A stretch of 64,000 nucleotides of DNA, taken from Chloroflexota bacterium. Lineage in GTDB: Bacteria > Chloroflexota > Anaerolineae > Aggregatilineales > Phototrophicaceae. This document shows, one piece after another, positions 10,656-19,528 of this stretch. The position numbers and the translations under genes are program-made. The DNA lies in the NCBI GenBank assembly GCA_026706455.1, contig JAPOYS010000129.1, positions 24,425-88,424 of the forward strand, written 5' to 3'. A model generated the notes under the pieces. That model was not told the origin of the DNA. It was given only the letters and a program-made list of their open reading frames with translations, and did not search any database. Position 1 is the first letter of the stretch. Each line of letters begins with the position of its first letter.

Positions 10656-11675
10656 TTATATGCGTACGGCTTGCGAGTGAGAATTGACGTTGATGGTGTA
10701 ATCGCCGGGTTCAAAGGCGCCCTCCAGGCTTATGGTGTCGCGGTACGGTTTCAGGATCATGGGGCAGACGACATCGGCCGGCACGTTTCGGTATACCTCG
10801 ATGTCAATCGTGCCGCCTTGGCGCCTCTGCTCCACCAATACCGGATACTCGCAGCCGTCGGGGTGTTCGCCCTGGACGTCGAGACTGATCCGCAGCGGCC
10901 GGGACTCGCTGAAGTTGACATCGACGCGGAAGATATTTGTCAGAACTTTGTCGCTATCGTTCACCATTTGCTCCTCTAGCGCTTCTAGGCGAAAGGCATT
11001 CACTGACAATAACGTATCTGTTGGGGAAAAGGTTGCGGGCAAATCAATTATGTCGTCGACCGACACGGCAAGAGCGGCGCAAACTGTGTCGGCGTCGATG
11101 GCGTTAAAGACGCCAAGCATAGCGCCGGCGGCCGCATGCCGAAGCGAATAAATCTCGGGGGTGGCGCAGCCGACCGCCTGCCAGCCCTGAATCCGCAGGC
11201 GCGCGCCCGCTGACTCGTCCGCTTCCAACAATCGGACCTCATCAATCGTGACTGGCAGCAGAGTCAATTCTATATAGCGCGCGCTCTGAGAGCGGGCATC
11301 TCCCGGTTCTCCCAGCCAGACCTGATCGTTGACGATGATGGTAGGCGGATTCGCCTTTGAGTCCAGCGCGAGCGCATGCTGGAAGGCCGTCTCCGCGTCG
11401 GCGCAGGGCGCGCCCTCCCGTATCTCCTGATATAGATGAATGTCGACATTCTGCGGAAAATATGTGATGCGCGTCCGCCATTTCACCTGACAGCTATGGC
11501 GCTGGATCCCGCTCAATTCCAGGACGAGCGGCGCATTTGGCTCGGCGCCCGCTGCGACTTCCAGCTTCTCGATCGTTGGCGCGACTCGTCGCGTCGTCGC
11601 GTCGTCGGGCGGCGCAATGTCGAGCAGGCCGAGAATGAGCATGATGGCGCCGAGTACAAGGTTGAGCTTAATCAT
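10656..11675 (-). CDS. Exported protein with three Cys-paired repeats, unknown function
   Basis: An N-terminal hydrophobic segment (LNLVLGAIMLILGLLD) acts as signal or anchor. Three repeats of about 80-100 residues follow, each with a G-x-x-x-x-x-C near its start and a second Cys about 25-30 residues on: SGIQRHSC...GAPC, QGWQAVGC...DTVC and QGEHPDGC...DVVC. The third is best preserved, with VEQRRQGGTIDIEVYRNVPAD and FEPGDYTINVN, suggesting small beta-sandwich domains each closed by a disulphide. The second repeat has diverged most. ATG 11675 overlaps the upstream stop as ATGA and has GGGAG upstream, indicating translational coupling; a start at 11690 is less likely. Function is unknown. Confidence 0.75.
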   Translation of the reverse strand: MIKLNLVLGAIMLILGLLDIAPPDDATTRRVAPTIEKLEVAAGAEPNAPLVLELSGIQRHSCQVKWRTRITYFPQNVDIHLYQEIREGAPCADAETAFQHALALDSKANPPTIIVNDQVWLGEPGDARSQSARYIELTLLPVTIDEVRLLEADESAGARLRIQGWQAVGCATPEIYSLRHAAAGAMLGVFNAIDADTVCAALAVSVDDIIDLPATFSPTDTLLSVNAFRLEALEEQMVNDSDKVLTNIFRVDVNFSESRPLRISLDVQGEHPDGCEYPVLVEQRRQGGTIDIEVYRNVPADVVCPMILKPYRDTISLEGAFEPGDYTINVNSHSQAVRI

Positions 11676-12244
11676 CGTTGCCGCTCCCACTCTCCTTCGG
11701 CCAGGCGCCAGACCGCCGGCGTATCGTAGGCTTCATCCCAAGTAGTCGGGTGCGGAATGAGAGCCAGATACAGCGCGCCGGCGCAAGCGGCGCTCGGCTT
11801 CAGCAATGTATTCAAGAATCGATCCTGGGCCCGCCTGTCCTGGCACGCGACCAGCAGCTTGCCGTCCGCGGCGCCGCAGATGAGACGATTGATCGCGTAA
11901 AGCGCGGGCTTCCATTCGCGTGAAAAGTCGACCTCGATTTGCCAAAGCGCCTTGGCGACGTAGCGAAAGCTCTCCGACTTGCGCGCGTCCGTCACCCCCT
12001 CGCCGATGCGGCAAACGGCAATATCGTACAGCAACTGATTCGACCCGAAGTCGGGCTGATTGCCGCGCTGCGAAGAAGCGAAGATACGATGCTCGCCGTC
12101 ATCAAAGTTGATCTGCAACTGATCGATCAGGCGCCTGACGAAGGCGCGCTCACGGGCGCGGGTCAAGGAGCTGGCGGATGTGCCCATGACCAGCGCTTTG
12201 ATCGCCGCGTTGAAGCTGGCGTCCATGAGACCGCTGATATCCAT
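11672..12244 (-). CDS. Hypothetical protein, possibly PD-(D/E)XK-nuclease-like
   Basis: The 190-residue soluble protein is not recognised with confidence. It has an N-terminal helical region rich in Arg (LTRARERAFVRRLIDQL), then NQLLYDIAVCRIG, and later ALWQIEVDFSREWKPALYAINRLICGAADGKLLVAC. The Asp in LLYDIAV followed by E-V-D and a helix with a Lys before a hydrophobic strand recalls the spacing of restriction-like nuclease folds, but the catalytic Lys is not clear, so this is only a suggestion. ATG 12244 follows a perfect TATAAT by 6 nt and the mRNA is probably leaderless. It is the first gene of the operon with the three-repeat and DUF4139 proteins. Confidence 0.6.
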   Translation of the reverse strand: MDISGLMDASFNAAIKALVMGTSASSLTRARERAFVRRLIDQLQINFDDGEHRIFASSQRGNQPDFGSNQLLYDIAVCRIGEGVTDARKSESFRYVAKALWQIEVDFSREWKPALYAINRLICGAADGKLLVACQDRRAQDRFLNTLLKPSAACAGALYLALIPHPTTWDEAYDTPAVWRLAEGEWERQR

Positions 12245-12250
12245 AAGACA

Positions 12251-12256
12251 ATTATA
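12251..12256 (-). promoter_or_regulatory. TATAAT box placed for a leaderless transcript
   Basis: A perfect TATAAT on the minus strand is separated from the ATG at 12244 by only six bases. With normal spacing from the -10 box, transcription would start at the A of the ATG. No good -35 is visible. Confidence 0.55.
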
Positions 12257-12398
12257 CTATTGTCGATTCGCGGGAACTGTCGCGGGGACTGTGATTGGAG
12301 AGCAGCCGGGAATCGTCTCATGATGATCCCATGTCGCTGCTAGCAGGGCGAAGCCGCCACTATGACGAGCCGCGACAATGAAGCGGACGCTGGGGTGA

Positions 12399-12404
12399 TA
12401 TACT
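12399..12404 (+). promoter_or_regulatory. TATACT box placed for a leaderless transcript
   Basis: TATACT lies seven bases before the GTG at 12412, which opens the first T5orf172-like gene. The spacing again predicts transcription starting at the start codon. It is divergent from the leaderless promoter at 12251-12256. Confidence 0.5.
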
Positions 12405-12411
12405 ACGTTCA

Positions 12412-13119
12412 GTGAGATGGAGTGGATCTTATGAAAGGGCAAACTTGAAAAGTGTAGCGCCCGAAGTGTATTCGGCGCTGCCAAGCCTGGCGCGGCCGGC
12501 GGCGTATATCTGTGTGCTTCGCGATGTCGACAGCGACAGATATCGGATTGAGGCAACGTCTCAGCCGAAATCGTTGGTTGACAGGGTGTTGGCTGAGCAG
12601 CGGCGCGAATTTGGCTTGGAACTGCTTTCCATTGTGGAAACGGAAGATATCAATGTCAGCGAAGCGCGTCTGTTTGAGCGCCACCACGCTAGGCTGGGCG
12701 CGGCATGGCTGGCGCTCGACGACTACCAATTGCGCGAGCTGCAAAAATCCGACTTGCAGGTTTACGCCCACCACAGCCGCTATATTCGCCCCGAGCAACG
12801 GCGGCGGGGCATGACCGCCGTCAACGGTGAAGCTCAGCGGGCAATGGACAGGCCTGGGCGGCGAAGCTCAATGCTCAAGTCAGACCATCGACCGTCGCTG
12901 CGCTGGCATACTTATGGCGCGAGCGCGCTCAGACGCAATCGGAGCGGCCAAGCGGATCGGGTCGAAGGCAATCGCCTCAGCTTGCGAGAGACCATCGACA
13001 ACGCTTTGACCGATCTCTGGCACAATCATCCTTGGAAATGCCTGCTCGTCCTTGCGCTGATTCTACTGTTCCTGCTGGCGACCGTTGATTGGTCTTGCAG
13101 CCCGCGCTTTGGCTGCTAG
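12412..13119 (+). CDS. Membrane-anchored T5orf172/GIY-YIG-like protein (copy 1)
   Basis: The 235-residue protein has an N-terminal domain (about 22-115) of T5orf172/MUG113 type, a divergent branch of the GIY-YIG fold: RPAAYICVLRD, DRYRIEATSQ, the ETEDINVSEARLFERHH helix and AAWLALDDYQLREL. The GIY and YIG triplets are degraded (AYI, YRI), so nuclease activity is doubtful. A low-complexity, positively charged linker (about 125-195) leads to one C-terminal membrane helix (KCLLVLALILLFLLATV) and a short tail. The tail-anchored layout puts the GIY-YIG-like domain in the cytoplasm. GTG 12412 fits a leaderless start 7 nt after TATACT; no SD is seen. It is a paralogue of the genes at 13302 and 19529. 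Confidence 0.65.
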   Translation: MRWSGSYERANLKSVAPEVYSALPSLARPAAYICVLRDVDSDRYRIEATSQPKSLVDRVLAEQRREFGLELLSIVETEDINVSEARLFERHHARLGAAWLALDDYQLRELQKSDLQVYAHHSRYIRPEQRRRGMTAVNGEAQRAMDRPGRRSSMLKSDHRPSLRWHTYGASALRRNRSGQADRVEGNRLSLRETIDNALTDLWHNHPWKCLLVLALILLFLLATVDWSCSPRFGC

Positions 13120-13301
13120 ACCTCTCGATATGCGAAGCGCTGTGTGAACCAGTGGCAGACGCGCTACGAAACGCTGAGCGCCTCCTGCCCGGGCGCGCCG
13201 GGCAGAACTGAGTGGCGCGAAAGCGGAGGAACTGCCGAAGCCTTGCCAGTACCCGAAGGTGTTACAATCGGGCTGCGCGTTGAGGTCAGCCGGAGGAGAG
13301 C

Positions 13302-14729
13302 TTGCAGAACAAGAGCGGCCTGAGGCGGATCGCGGCCGATCGCGTGACGAGCCTGCCATGGCTGCCGCCGCCGGCCGGTTACATCATCCTCATCCAGGAT
13401 GTCGCCTATGGCAACCGCTACAAAATCGCCCGCCATCAGCGGCTCGACCGCAACCTGATTCGGCGTGGCGCCGATTTCCCCTTTGAAACCAAGGTTGTGC
13501 GGATTCTGGAAGCAGACAACGCGGCCGAGGCGGAGCGAGAGCTGCATGATGAACTCGCCCCGGGCGCGCCAGCGGGCGACTGGTTCGATCTTCAGCGCTA
13601 TCCGCCCGCCAAGCCAAGACCCGCGCCACAATTGGGTATGGTGTCATTGCGTGATTTGGCCCGCAACGACGGCGTAGCCGAGTCGCTGCTGCAGGGCTCG
13701 GAGATAGTCGACGCTACATCCCGTGCCTCTGAGCCGCAGAGGCGCGCAACGAGCGACGCGCGCGCGCTCAGTCGCCGCCGGCCGCGGGCGCTGCGCTGGG
13801 CTCTTCTCTTGATGTTGCTCGTCATTGCTGGCGTTCTCGCCGCCGCACACTCGAGCGATTTCCGAAATATCATTGATTCCATTCTGGATCCATCGCTGCC
13901 GGGGGCGAGTTCGCGTCGCGCAGTGTCGCCTACGACGAAGCCTGACGACGCCGGTCCGCGTTCCGCCCCGCCAGCAACGCGGATAACGCTGTCGCAGCCG
14001 AAGCTCCTGCTGGCTGGGAGAACTGAGACGTCCATCCGCATCAACTGGCACAGAATGCCCCAGGCGCTTAGCTACCAATTCGGCTACAGCGTCAATGGCG
14101 GCGCGTATTCGGCTTGGAAGTCCGTCAATCGATTTACACATAAGATAGCGGGCTTGTCGCCTGGCGACCGTGTGATATTTCGTCTGCGCGCCCGGCGGGA
14201 TGGCCTATATTCTCCACTTGCGCAGATCTCCGCGCGGACCTTGCCCGCGCCTTCGCCGACGCCGATTTCGCCCACAGCCACAGCTACCGCGACCAATCCG
14301 CCGCCGCTCAGCGAGCCAAGGTCCGAGCCTTCGCCGACGGCAACACCAACTGACACCCCCGCGCCATCGGCGACTCCCCTCCCGCCGACAGCCGCATCAA
14401 CCGCGACCCGGCCGCCGCCGACTGCCACACCGACCGCAACCGAAACCGCCATACTGACTGCGACTGACACGCCAGCGCCAACCGCTACCGCGACACTCGC
14501 GCCCGCGGTCAAATACGTCGTGGAGACGGTCGACAATCTGAACGCCAACGTTCGCGCTTGCCCCAGCACGACCTGTGACATCGTCGCGAGATACGCGCCG
14601 GGAACCGAAGTCGATGTCGTTGGCGAGGCGACAGGCGAAACCGTCTACGGGACCGATGTCTGGCTTGAGATCCGCCTGAATGATGGCAGCGCCTATATTC
14701 ACAGCGAGTTGGTCGCTGAGGCGGAGTGA
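13302..14729 (+). CDS. T5orf172/GIY-YIG-like, FN3 and SH3b transmembrane protein (copy 2)
   Basis: The 475-residue protein has four parts. Residues 22-100 are a T5orf172/GIY-YIG-like domain (AGYIILIQD, RYKIARHQRLDRNL, EAERELHDEL, GDWFDL). A single membrane helix lies at 163-183 (LRWALLLMLLVIAGVLAAA). Outside the membrane come a fibronectin-III-like domain (about 233-313), a Pro/Thr/Ala-rich spacer (315-398) and a C-terminal bacterial SH3 domain (about 402-475; NVRACPSTTCDIVARY). The layout suggests an envelope protein that binds cell wall outside and carries a GIY-YIG-like module inside. TTG 13302 is preceded by GGAGGAG, though closely; GTG 13344 is an alternative. It follows the copy-1 gene after 182 bp on the same strand. 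Confidence 0.7.
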   Translation: MQNKSGLRRIAADRVTSLPWLPPPAGYIILIQDVAYGNRYKIARHQRLDRNLIRRGADFPFETKVVRILEADNAAEAERELHDELAPGAPAGDWFDLQRYPPAKPRPAPQLGMVSLRDLARNDGVAESLLQGSEIVDATSRASEPQRRATSDARALSRRRPRALRWALLLMLLVIAGVLAAAHSSDFRNIIDSILDPSLPGASSRRAVSPTTKPDDAGPRSAPPATRITLSQPKLLLAGRTETSIRINWHRMPQALSYQFGYSVNGGAYSAWKSVNRFTHKIAGLSPGDRVIFRLRARRDGLYSPLAQISARTLPAPSPTPISPTATATATNPPPLSEPRSEPSPTATPTDTPAPSATPLPPTAASTATRPPPTATPTATETAILTATDTPAPTATATLAPAVKYVVETVDNLNANVRACPSTTCDIVARYAPGTEVDVVGEATGETVYGTDVWLEIRLNDGSAYIHSELVAEAE

Positions 14730-14773
14730 AAAGTAAGGGTCAAGCCTTTTACTTCCCTCTGCGCGCTCGGTAG

Positions 14774-15541
14774 TTAAACATCCAGCGTCAAGCTGATCGG
14801 GCAGTGGTCGCTGCCCATTACATCGGCGTGGATCTCGGCTGTGACCATTTTGTCCAGCAGATCCGGCGATATGAAGAAATAGTCGATGCGCCAGCCGACA
14901 TTCTTGGCGCGCGCGCCGCTGCGCAGCGACCACCAGGAATAGGCGCCTTCCCGCTCCGGGTTGAGGTGTCGATAGCTGTCGATGTAGCCCTGCTCGACGA
15001 CCTTGTCCATCCAGTCGCGCTCCTCGCGCAGGAAGCCCGAGTATTTGGAATTCGGCTTGGGATGCGTCAGGTCGATCTCGTTATGCGCTGTGTTGATGTC
15101 GCCGCAGAAAGCCACCGACTTGCCCGCCGCCCGCAAGCCATTGGCATAATCGAGAAAGGCTTCTTTGTATTCCATCTTGAAGCGCAGGCGCTCCTCACTG
15201 CCCTTGCCGTTGGGCAGGTAGGTGCTCATCAGCGTGAAGTCGCCGTAGTCAGCGATGATGGTGCGCCCTTCGCTGTCGAATTTCTCAATGCCGAGCCCGA
15301 GTTTGACCTCTTGTGGTTCCGTCTTGCTGAACAAGCCGACGCCGCTGTAGCCCTTGCGTTCAGCGCTGACCCACCAGGCGTGATAACCGTCGGGCTGGCG
15401 CAATTCGGGATCCAACTGCTCCGGATGCGCCTTGGTCTCCTGAATCGTGAGAACGTCCGGCTTCTCGGCATGGAGCCAGTCGAGAAAGCCCTTTCTCTGC
15501 GCGGCGCGAATGCCGTTGACATTCCAAGAGTAGAGTCTCAT
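14774..15541 (-). CDS. xthA: Exodeoxyribonuclease III
   Basis: This is an AP endonuclease and 3'-5' exonuclease of base-excision repair. The 255-residue length and motifs match the ExoIII family: SWNVNGIRAAQRKGFLDWL, LTIQETKAHPEQLDPE, GYSGVGLFSK, FCGDINTAHNEIDL, SWWSLRSGARAKNVGWRIDYFF and the final GSDHCPISLTL. All expected metal and catalytic residues (Asn, Glu, Asp-x-Asn, Asp, His) are visible. ATG 15541 gives the normal start MRLYSWNVNG. The gene stands alone, convergent with the T5orf172/SH3 gene and divergent from the amidohydrolase gene. Confidence 0.95.
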   Translation of the reverse strand: MRLYSWNVNGIRAAQRKGFLDWLHAEKPDVLTIQETKAHPEQLDPELRQPDGYHAWWVSAERKGYSGVGLFSKTEPQEVKLGLGIEKFDSEGRTIIADYGDFTLMSTYLPNGKGSEERLRFKMEYKEAFLDYANGLRAAGKSVAFCGDINTAHNEIDLTHPKPNSKYSGFLREERDWMDKVVEQGYIDSYRHLNPEREGAYSWWSLRSGARAKNVGWRIDYFFISPDLLDKMVTAEIHADVMGSDHCPISLTLDV

Positions 15542-15694
15542 AGGTTTCTCCGCTTTCGCTACAATCTCTCATCACAATTATAGAACGCTGGCAAGCGCGG
15601 GATAAGGCGCAATCTTTCCGTAGATCCCGTCTATCCCAAGTAAGTGGGAGTGCGCTACTCTTGAAGCGCGTCAAACGATTATGGACGAAGCGAC

Positions 15695-16924
15695 ATGCTC
15701 AGGATTAACGAAAGCCGGCTGCTCAATGACATCGCAGAACTGGCGCGCATCGGCGCTACGGGCGATGGAGGCGTTTCTCGCCCGGCGCTGACGCCCGCCG
15801 ATCTGGAAGCGCGCGCTTGGTTTCGGCGGAAGATTGCCGAGGCTGGGCTCGACTACGCCATGGACGGCGCCGGCAATCAGTCGGCGATCCTGCGCAGCGA
15901 TCCGCCAAGCGAGAAGCGAATCTTGGCCGGCTCGCATCTGGACAGCGTGCCCAACGGCGGGCGCTATGACGGAGCGCTTGGCGTGCTGGCCGCGCTGGAG
16001 GCTTTGCGAACGCTCAAGGAGAATGACATAGCGCCGGCGCTGACCTTGGAGGCGGTCAACTTCACGGACGAAGAAAGCGCCATCATGGGCTTGATGGGCA
16101 GCAAGGCGCTGGTCGGCCAATTGACGGCGGCTGATTTTGAGCGCAGCCGGCTGGAAGCAGACGAGCTGGATCGCCGCTTTGCCGCCGCCGGCATCAGCCG
16201 CAAGTCCATGTTGCGCGCGGCGCGCGACGATGTGCTGGCTTGGGTCGAGCTGCATATTGAACAGGGAATGCGACTGGAATCAGCCGTCCTTGACATCGGC
16301 GTCGTCGACGCCATCGTCGGCATACGTTCGCTGCATGTGACCTTCCGCGGCGAGGCGGCGCACGCGGGCACGAAGCCCATGCATCTAAGGCGGGACGCGC
16401 TTTGGGGCGCGGCCCAGTTTGTCCTGCGCGCCAGACAGCATGTGATGGCGAACTACAGCCCGGGCGTCTGCAACGTTGGCCTGATCAGCGCCAGACCAGG
16501 CGCCTTCAATATCGTGCCGGCCGAAGTGTATTGCGCGCTGGAATTCCGACACGGCTCCGACGACGAGATGGATCGAATGCAGGCTGACTTGACGCGCCTG
16601 ATGAATGAGTGCGCGCTGGAATTCGACCTGAGCGTCTCCTACGAGGAGACGCCAGCCGTGATTCCGGCCGGCATGAACGAACAGGTAATGCGCGCAATTG
16701 AGCGTGGCGCGGATTCCCTTGGACTGTCGCATGAGCGAATGCTCAGTTTCGCCGGGCACGACACGCAGAACATGGCGTCGATCGCGCCCGCGGCCATGTA
16801 CTTCGTGCCGTCGGTCGCCGGCATCAGCCACAATCCCAAGGAATTCACGCGCGAGGCCGACTGCGTCAAGGGCGCCAATCTGATGCTGCATACGCTCTTG
16901 GAGCTGACCAAGGAATTCGGCTAA
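15695..16924 (+). CDS. M20-family amidohydrolase (allantoate / N-carbamoyl amino acid hydrolase type)
   Basis: The 409-residue zinc-dependent amidase hydrolyses N-carbamoyl or ureido bonds. Features of the hydantoinase/carbamoylase branch are clear: AGSHLDSVPNGGRYDGALGVLAALEAL, FTDEESAIMGLMGSKALVG, WVELHIEQGMRLE, GEAAHAGTKPMHLRRDAL and the C-terminal SFAGHDTQNMASIAPAAMYFVPS. Metal ligands His, Asp, Glu, His and His are all in place. Residue-level specificity (allantoate, ureidoglycine, beta-ureidopropionate or L-carbamoyl amino acids) cannot be decided. Its stop overlaps the ALDH gene stop by 4 bp in convergent orientation. No other purine or pyrimidine degradation gene is nearby. Confidence 0.9.
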   Translation: MLRINESRLLNDIAELARIGATGDGGVSRPALTPADLEARAWFRRKIAEAGLDYAMDGAGNQSAILRSDPPSEKRILAGSHLDSVPNGGRYDGALGVLAALEALRTLKENDIAPALTLEAVNFTDEESAIMGLMGSKALVGQLTAADFERSRLEADELDRRFAAAGISRKSMLRAARDDVLAWVELHIEQGMRLESAVLDIGVVDAIVGIRSLHVTFRGEAAHAGTKPMHLRRDALWGAAQFVLRARQHVMANYSPGVCNVGLISARPGAFNIVPAEVYCALEFRHGSDDEMDRMQADLTRLMNECALEFDLSVSYEETPAVIPAGMNEQVMRAIERGADSLGLSHERMLSFAGHDTQNMASIAPAAMYFVPSVAGISHNPKEFTREADCVKGANLMLHTLLELTKEFG

Positions 16925-19359
16925 GCGCCGGTCGGAACCCAGACGTTCTTGACTTGAATCGACTCGCGGAGAAACTCAGCGCCGGCGCCTTGCGCGGGGT
17001 CGCGCCAATCGCGTTGAATGCCATAATTGACCCAGGTCCGTTTCAGGTTGTGGATCGAGCGCGCTTCGACTTGGCGGCTGCCCTCCGCGTCACCAAAGTA
17101 CCATAGGCTGTCGACATCGTCATGCTCAACCAGCGTCTTCACCAGATGGTCGCGCTCGCCCGTGATGATGTTGACGACGCCGGCCGGCAAGTCGGATGTA
17201 TCCAGGATTTGGTAGAGATCCGTAGCGCTGAGCGGGCGCGGCGGCGACGGAATACAGACGACGGTGTTGCCGCGCGCGATGGCCGGCGCCACGAGCGAGA
17301 CGAAAGCCAGCAGCGGGTACTCGTCGGGGCAGGCGATGCCAACGACGCCGACCGGCTCGTGCAGCGCGGCGACCAAGCCCCGCATGGTCGTTTCCTGGAC
17401 GCGGCCGCCAGACTTGTCGGCCATTGCCGCCCAGTGAAACAGCCGCTCGATCGAGGCCGCCACTTCCGACTGCGCGTCATCTGCCGGGTCGTCCGTCATG
17501 GCGGCGATGCGCGCGGCGAACTCGTCGGCTCTTGCCGACAGGTTCTCGGCGATGTAGTACAGGATCTGCGCTCGATTATGCGGCGCGTAAGTTGCCCAGT
17601 TCTTGGCTTTATGCGCCGCTTCCACGGCGTCGCGCGCGTCTTTGCGATTGCCGTCGCCTGCCTGCCCGACCAGCGCGCCGGCTGGCGAAATGACCGGACG
17701 CGTATAATTGCCGTCCGGACGCTTCTGGACGCCGCCGATGTAAAGCTTCGCCGTTCGGTCCAGGCTATCCGACGGGCTGCGGCGAGCGTTTAGTTGAAGC
17801 GGGGCCGGTGGCGTATGCCTGCCCCAGTCGCTCGGCGGCTCGCCCAATTGGGGACTCGGCCGTTCCAGCCAGCGGGGACGCAGGTAGGCGTACAAGCCTT
17901 CTTCGCCGCCCTCGCGCCCGAAGCCGCTTTCGCGATATCCGCCGAAGCCGGAGGCCGCGTCAAACAAGTTTGTGCTGTTGATCCAGATGCTGCCCGCCTT
18001 GGTCTGCCGCGCCGTCTCCAGCGCCAGGCTGATGTTCTCGCTCCAGATGGAGGCCGCCAGCCCGTAGCGCGTGTTGTTCGCCAGCTCAACCGCTTCGGCC
18101 GGACTGCGAAAGCTCATCGCCACCAGGACGGGACCGAATATCTCTTGCTGGGCGACGGCGGCTGATGCCTCCAGATTGCTGAGCAGCGTCGGCGGATAAA
18201 AGCAGCCGCCCTCTGAAATCGGGGGCAGGTTGAGTTCGGGTTGATAGACATCGGCGCCCTCGCTGATGCCGCGCTGCACCCACTTGTCGATCGCTTCGTA
18301 TTGGACCGGGTCAATCAGCGAGCCGATGTCAATGCCCTTGTCCAGCGCGTCGCCGATGCGCAGGCGCGCCATCCGCCGCCTGAGGCGCGCGAGGAAGTCG
18401 TCGGCGATATTCTCCTGCAAGAGCAGCCGCGAGCCGGCGCAGCAGACTTCGCCCTGATTGAAGAATATGGCGTCGACGATGCCTTCAATGGCGCCGTCAA
18501 CGTCGGCGTCGTCGAAGACGACAAATGGCGACTTGCCGCCCAGCTCCAGCGTGAGAGCCGCGCCCGTGCCCGCCGTCGCCGCGCGGATGAGCCTCCCAAC
18601 CGCGGTCGAGCCGGTGAAGGCGATTTTATCGAGGTCGTGATGAGCCACCAGCGCCGCGCCCGTCTCGTCGCCGCCGGTCACGATGTTGACGACGCCCGGC
18701 GGTAAGCCCGCCTCGGCGATGATCTCGGCGAAGAGCAGAGCGGTCAGCGGCGTGTAGGGCGCCGGCTTGATGACAACCGTGTTGCCGGTCGCCAGCGCCG
18801 GCGCGATCTTCCAAGCCAGCATCAAGAGCGGGAAGTTCCAGGGGATCACGCCGCCGACAACGCCCAGCGATTGATAGTCGCCGAGTTCGCTTTCCGCCAA
18901 TTGCGCCCAGCCGGCGTGATAATAAAAGTGCCGGGCGACCAAGGGCACATCAATATCGCGCGATTCGCGGATCGGCTTGCCATTGTCGAGGCTCTCCACG
19001 ACCGCCAGCAGCCGGGCGTGCTTCTGAATGTTGCGGGCGATGGCGTAGAGATGACGCGCCCGTTGGTGCGGCCTCAGCGCTGACCAAGACTCGTAGGCGG
19101 CGCGCGCGGCTTTCACGGCGGCGTCGATGTCGGCGGCGGAGGCGTCGGCGGCTTGCGCCAGGGTCTCGCCGCGGGCTGGGTTGGAGACGTTGAAGTAGTG
19201 GCCATCGGCCGGCGCGGCCCAGGCGCCGTTGATGAAGAGGTCGAACTTGCGCTCGCGCGCGTCGAGCCAGGCTTGTGCGGCAGCGTCGGCTTCGGGCGCG
19301 GGTCCGTAGGGCAGGGTGTGGAAGAGTTGGGTTAGTTCGGGCATGAGGATGACCAACAT
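16921..19359 (-). CDS. ALDH16-type double aldehyde dehydrogenase
   Basis: The 812-residue protein contains two aldehyde-dehydrogenase modules. The N-terminal one (about 30-495) is complete and has the catalytic Glu in LELGGKSPF (272), the catalytic Cys in NQGEVCCAGS (306) and PWNFP. The C-terminal one (about 525-812) keeps the NAD-domain-like part (PVGVVGIACPDEYPLLAF, ARGNTVVCI) but has no LELGGK or GQxC motif, so it cannot be catalytic. This is the ALDH16 layout known from vertebrates and some bacteria, where the second domain mediates assembly. A start at ATG 19344 (MPELTQLFH) is equally possible. Substrate unknown; the gene is monocistronic. Confidence 0.9.
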   Translation of the reverse strand: MLVILMPELTQLFHTLPYGPAPEADAAAQAWLDARERKFDLFINGAWAAPADGHYFNVSNPARGETLAQAADASAADIDAAVKAARAAYESWSALRPHQRARHLYAIARNIQKHARLLAVVESLDNGKPIRESRDIDVPLVARHFYYHAGWAQLAESELGDYQSLGVVGGVIPWNFPLLMLAWKIAPALATGNTVVIKPAPYTPLTALLFAEIIAEAGLPPGVVNIVTGGDETGAALVAHHDLDKIAFTGSTAVGRLIRAATAGTGAALTLELGGKSPFVVFDDADVDGAIEGIVDAIFFNQGEVCCAGSRLLLQENIADDFLARLRRRMARLRIGDALDKGIDIGSLIDPVQYEAIDKWVQRGISEGADVYQPELNLPPISEGGCFYPPTLLSNLEASAAVAQQEIFGPVLVAMSFRSPAEAVELANNTRYGLAASIWSENISLALETARQTKAGSIWINSTNLFDAASGFGGYRESGFGREGGEEGLYAYLRPRWLERPSPQLGEPPSDWGRHTPPAPLQLNARRSPSDSLDRTAKLYIGGVQKRPDGNYTRPVISPAGALVGQAGDGNRKDARDAVEAAHKAKNWATYAPHNRAQILYYIAENLSARADEFAARIAAMTDDPADDAQSEVAASIERLFHWAAMADKSGGRVQETTMRGLVAALHEPVGVVGIACPDEYPLLAFVSLVAPAIARGNTVVCIPSPPRPLSATDLYQILDTSDLPAGVVNIITGERDHLVKTLVEHDDVDSLWYFGDAEGSRQVEARSIHNLKRTWVNYGIQRDWRDPAQGAGAEFLRESIQVKNVWVPTGA

Positions 19360-19528
19360 CTAGTGGATTGATAGCTTCGAATTTTAGCATAGAGCGTTGT
19401 TATCGCTGCTTAAAGTCGTGAGGGGGCGGCAAGTCCCGTCAATTTGACTCTGCCTGCGCGTCAAGTCTCATCGGAATTATTGGTCTGCGCCGTTGCAAGT
19501 CAATGCGGCTTCTGGCGGTGAATCCTCG

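Noticed and set aside
14260-14510. Pro/Thr/Ala repeats as a tandem-repeat or CRISPR-like array
   Set aside because: The repeats are irregular in length and sequence and code a linker between the FN3 and SH3b domains; there are no identical repeats with spacers.
14735-14760. Terminator hairpin after the T5orf172/SH3b gene
   Set aside because: The two arms (AAGTAAGG and CCTTTTACTT) do not pair without a two-base bulge, and there is no U-tract.
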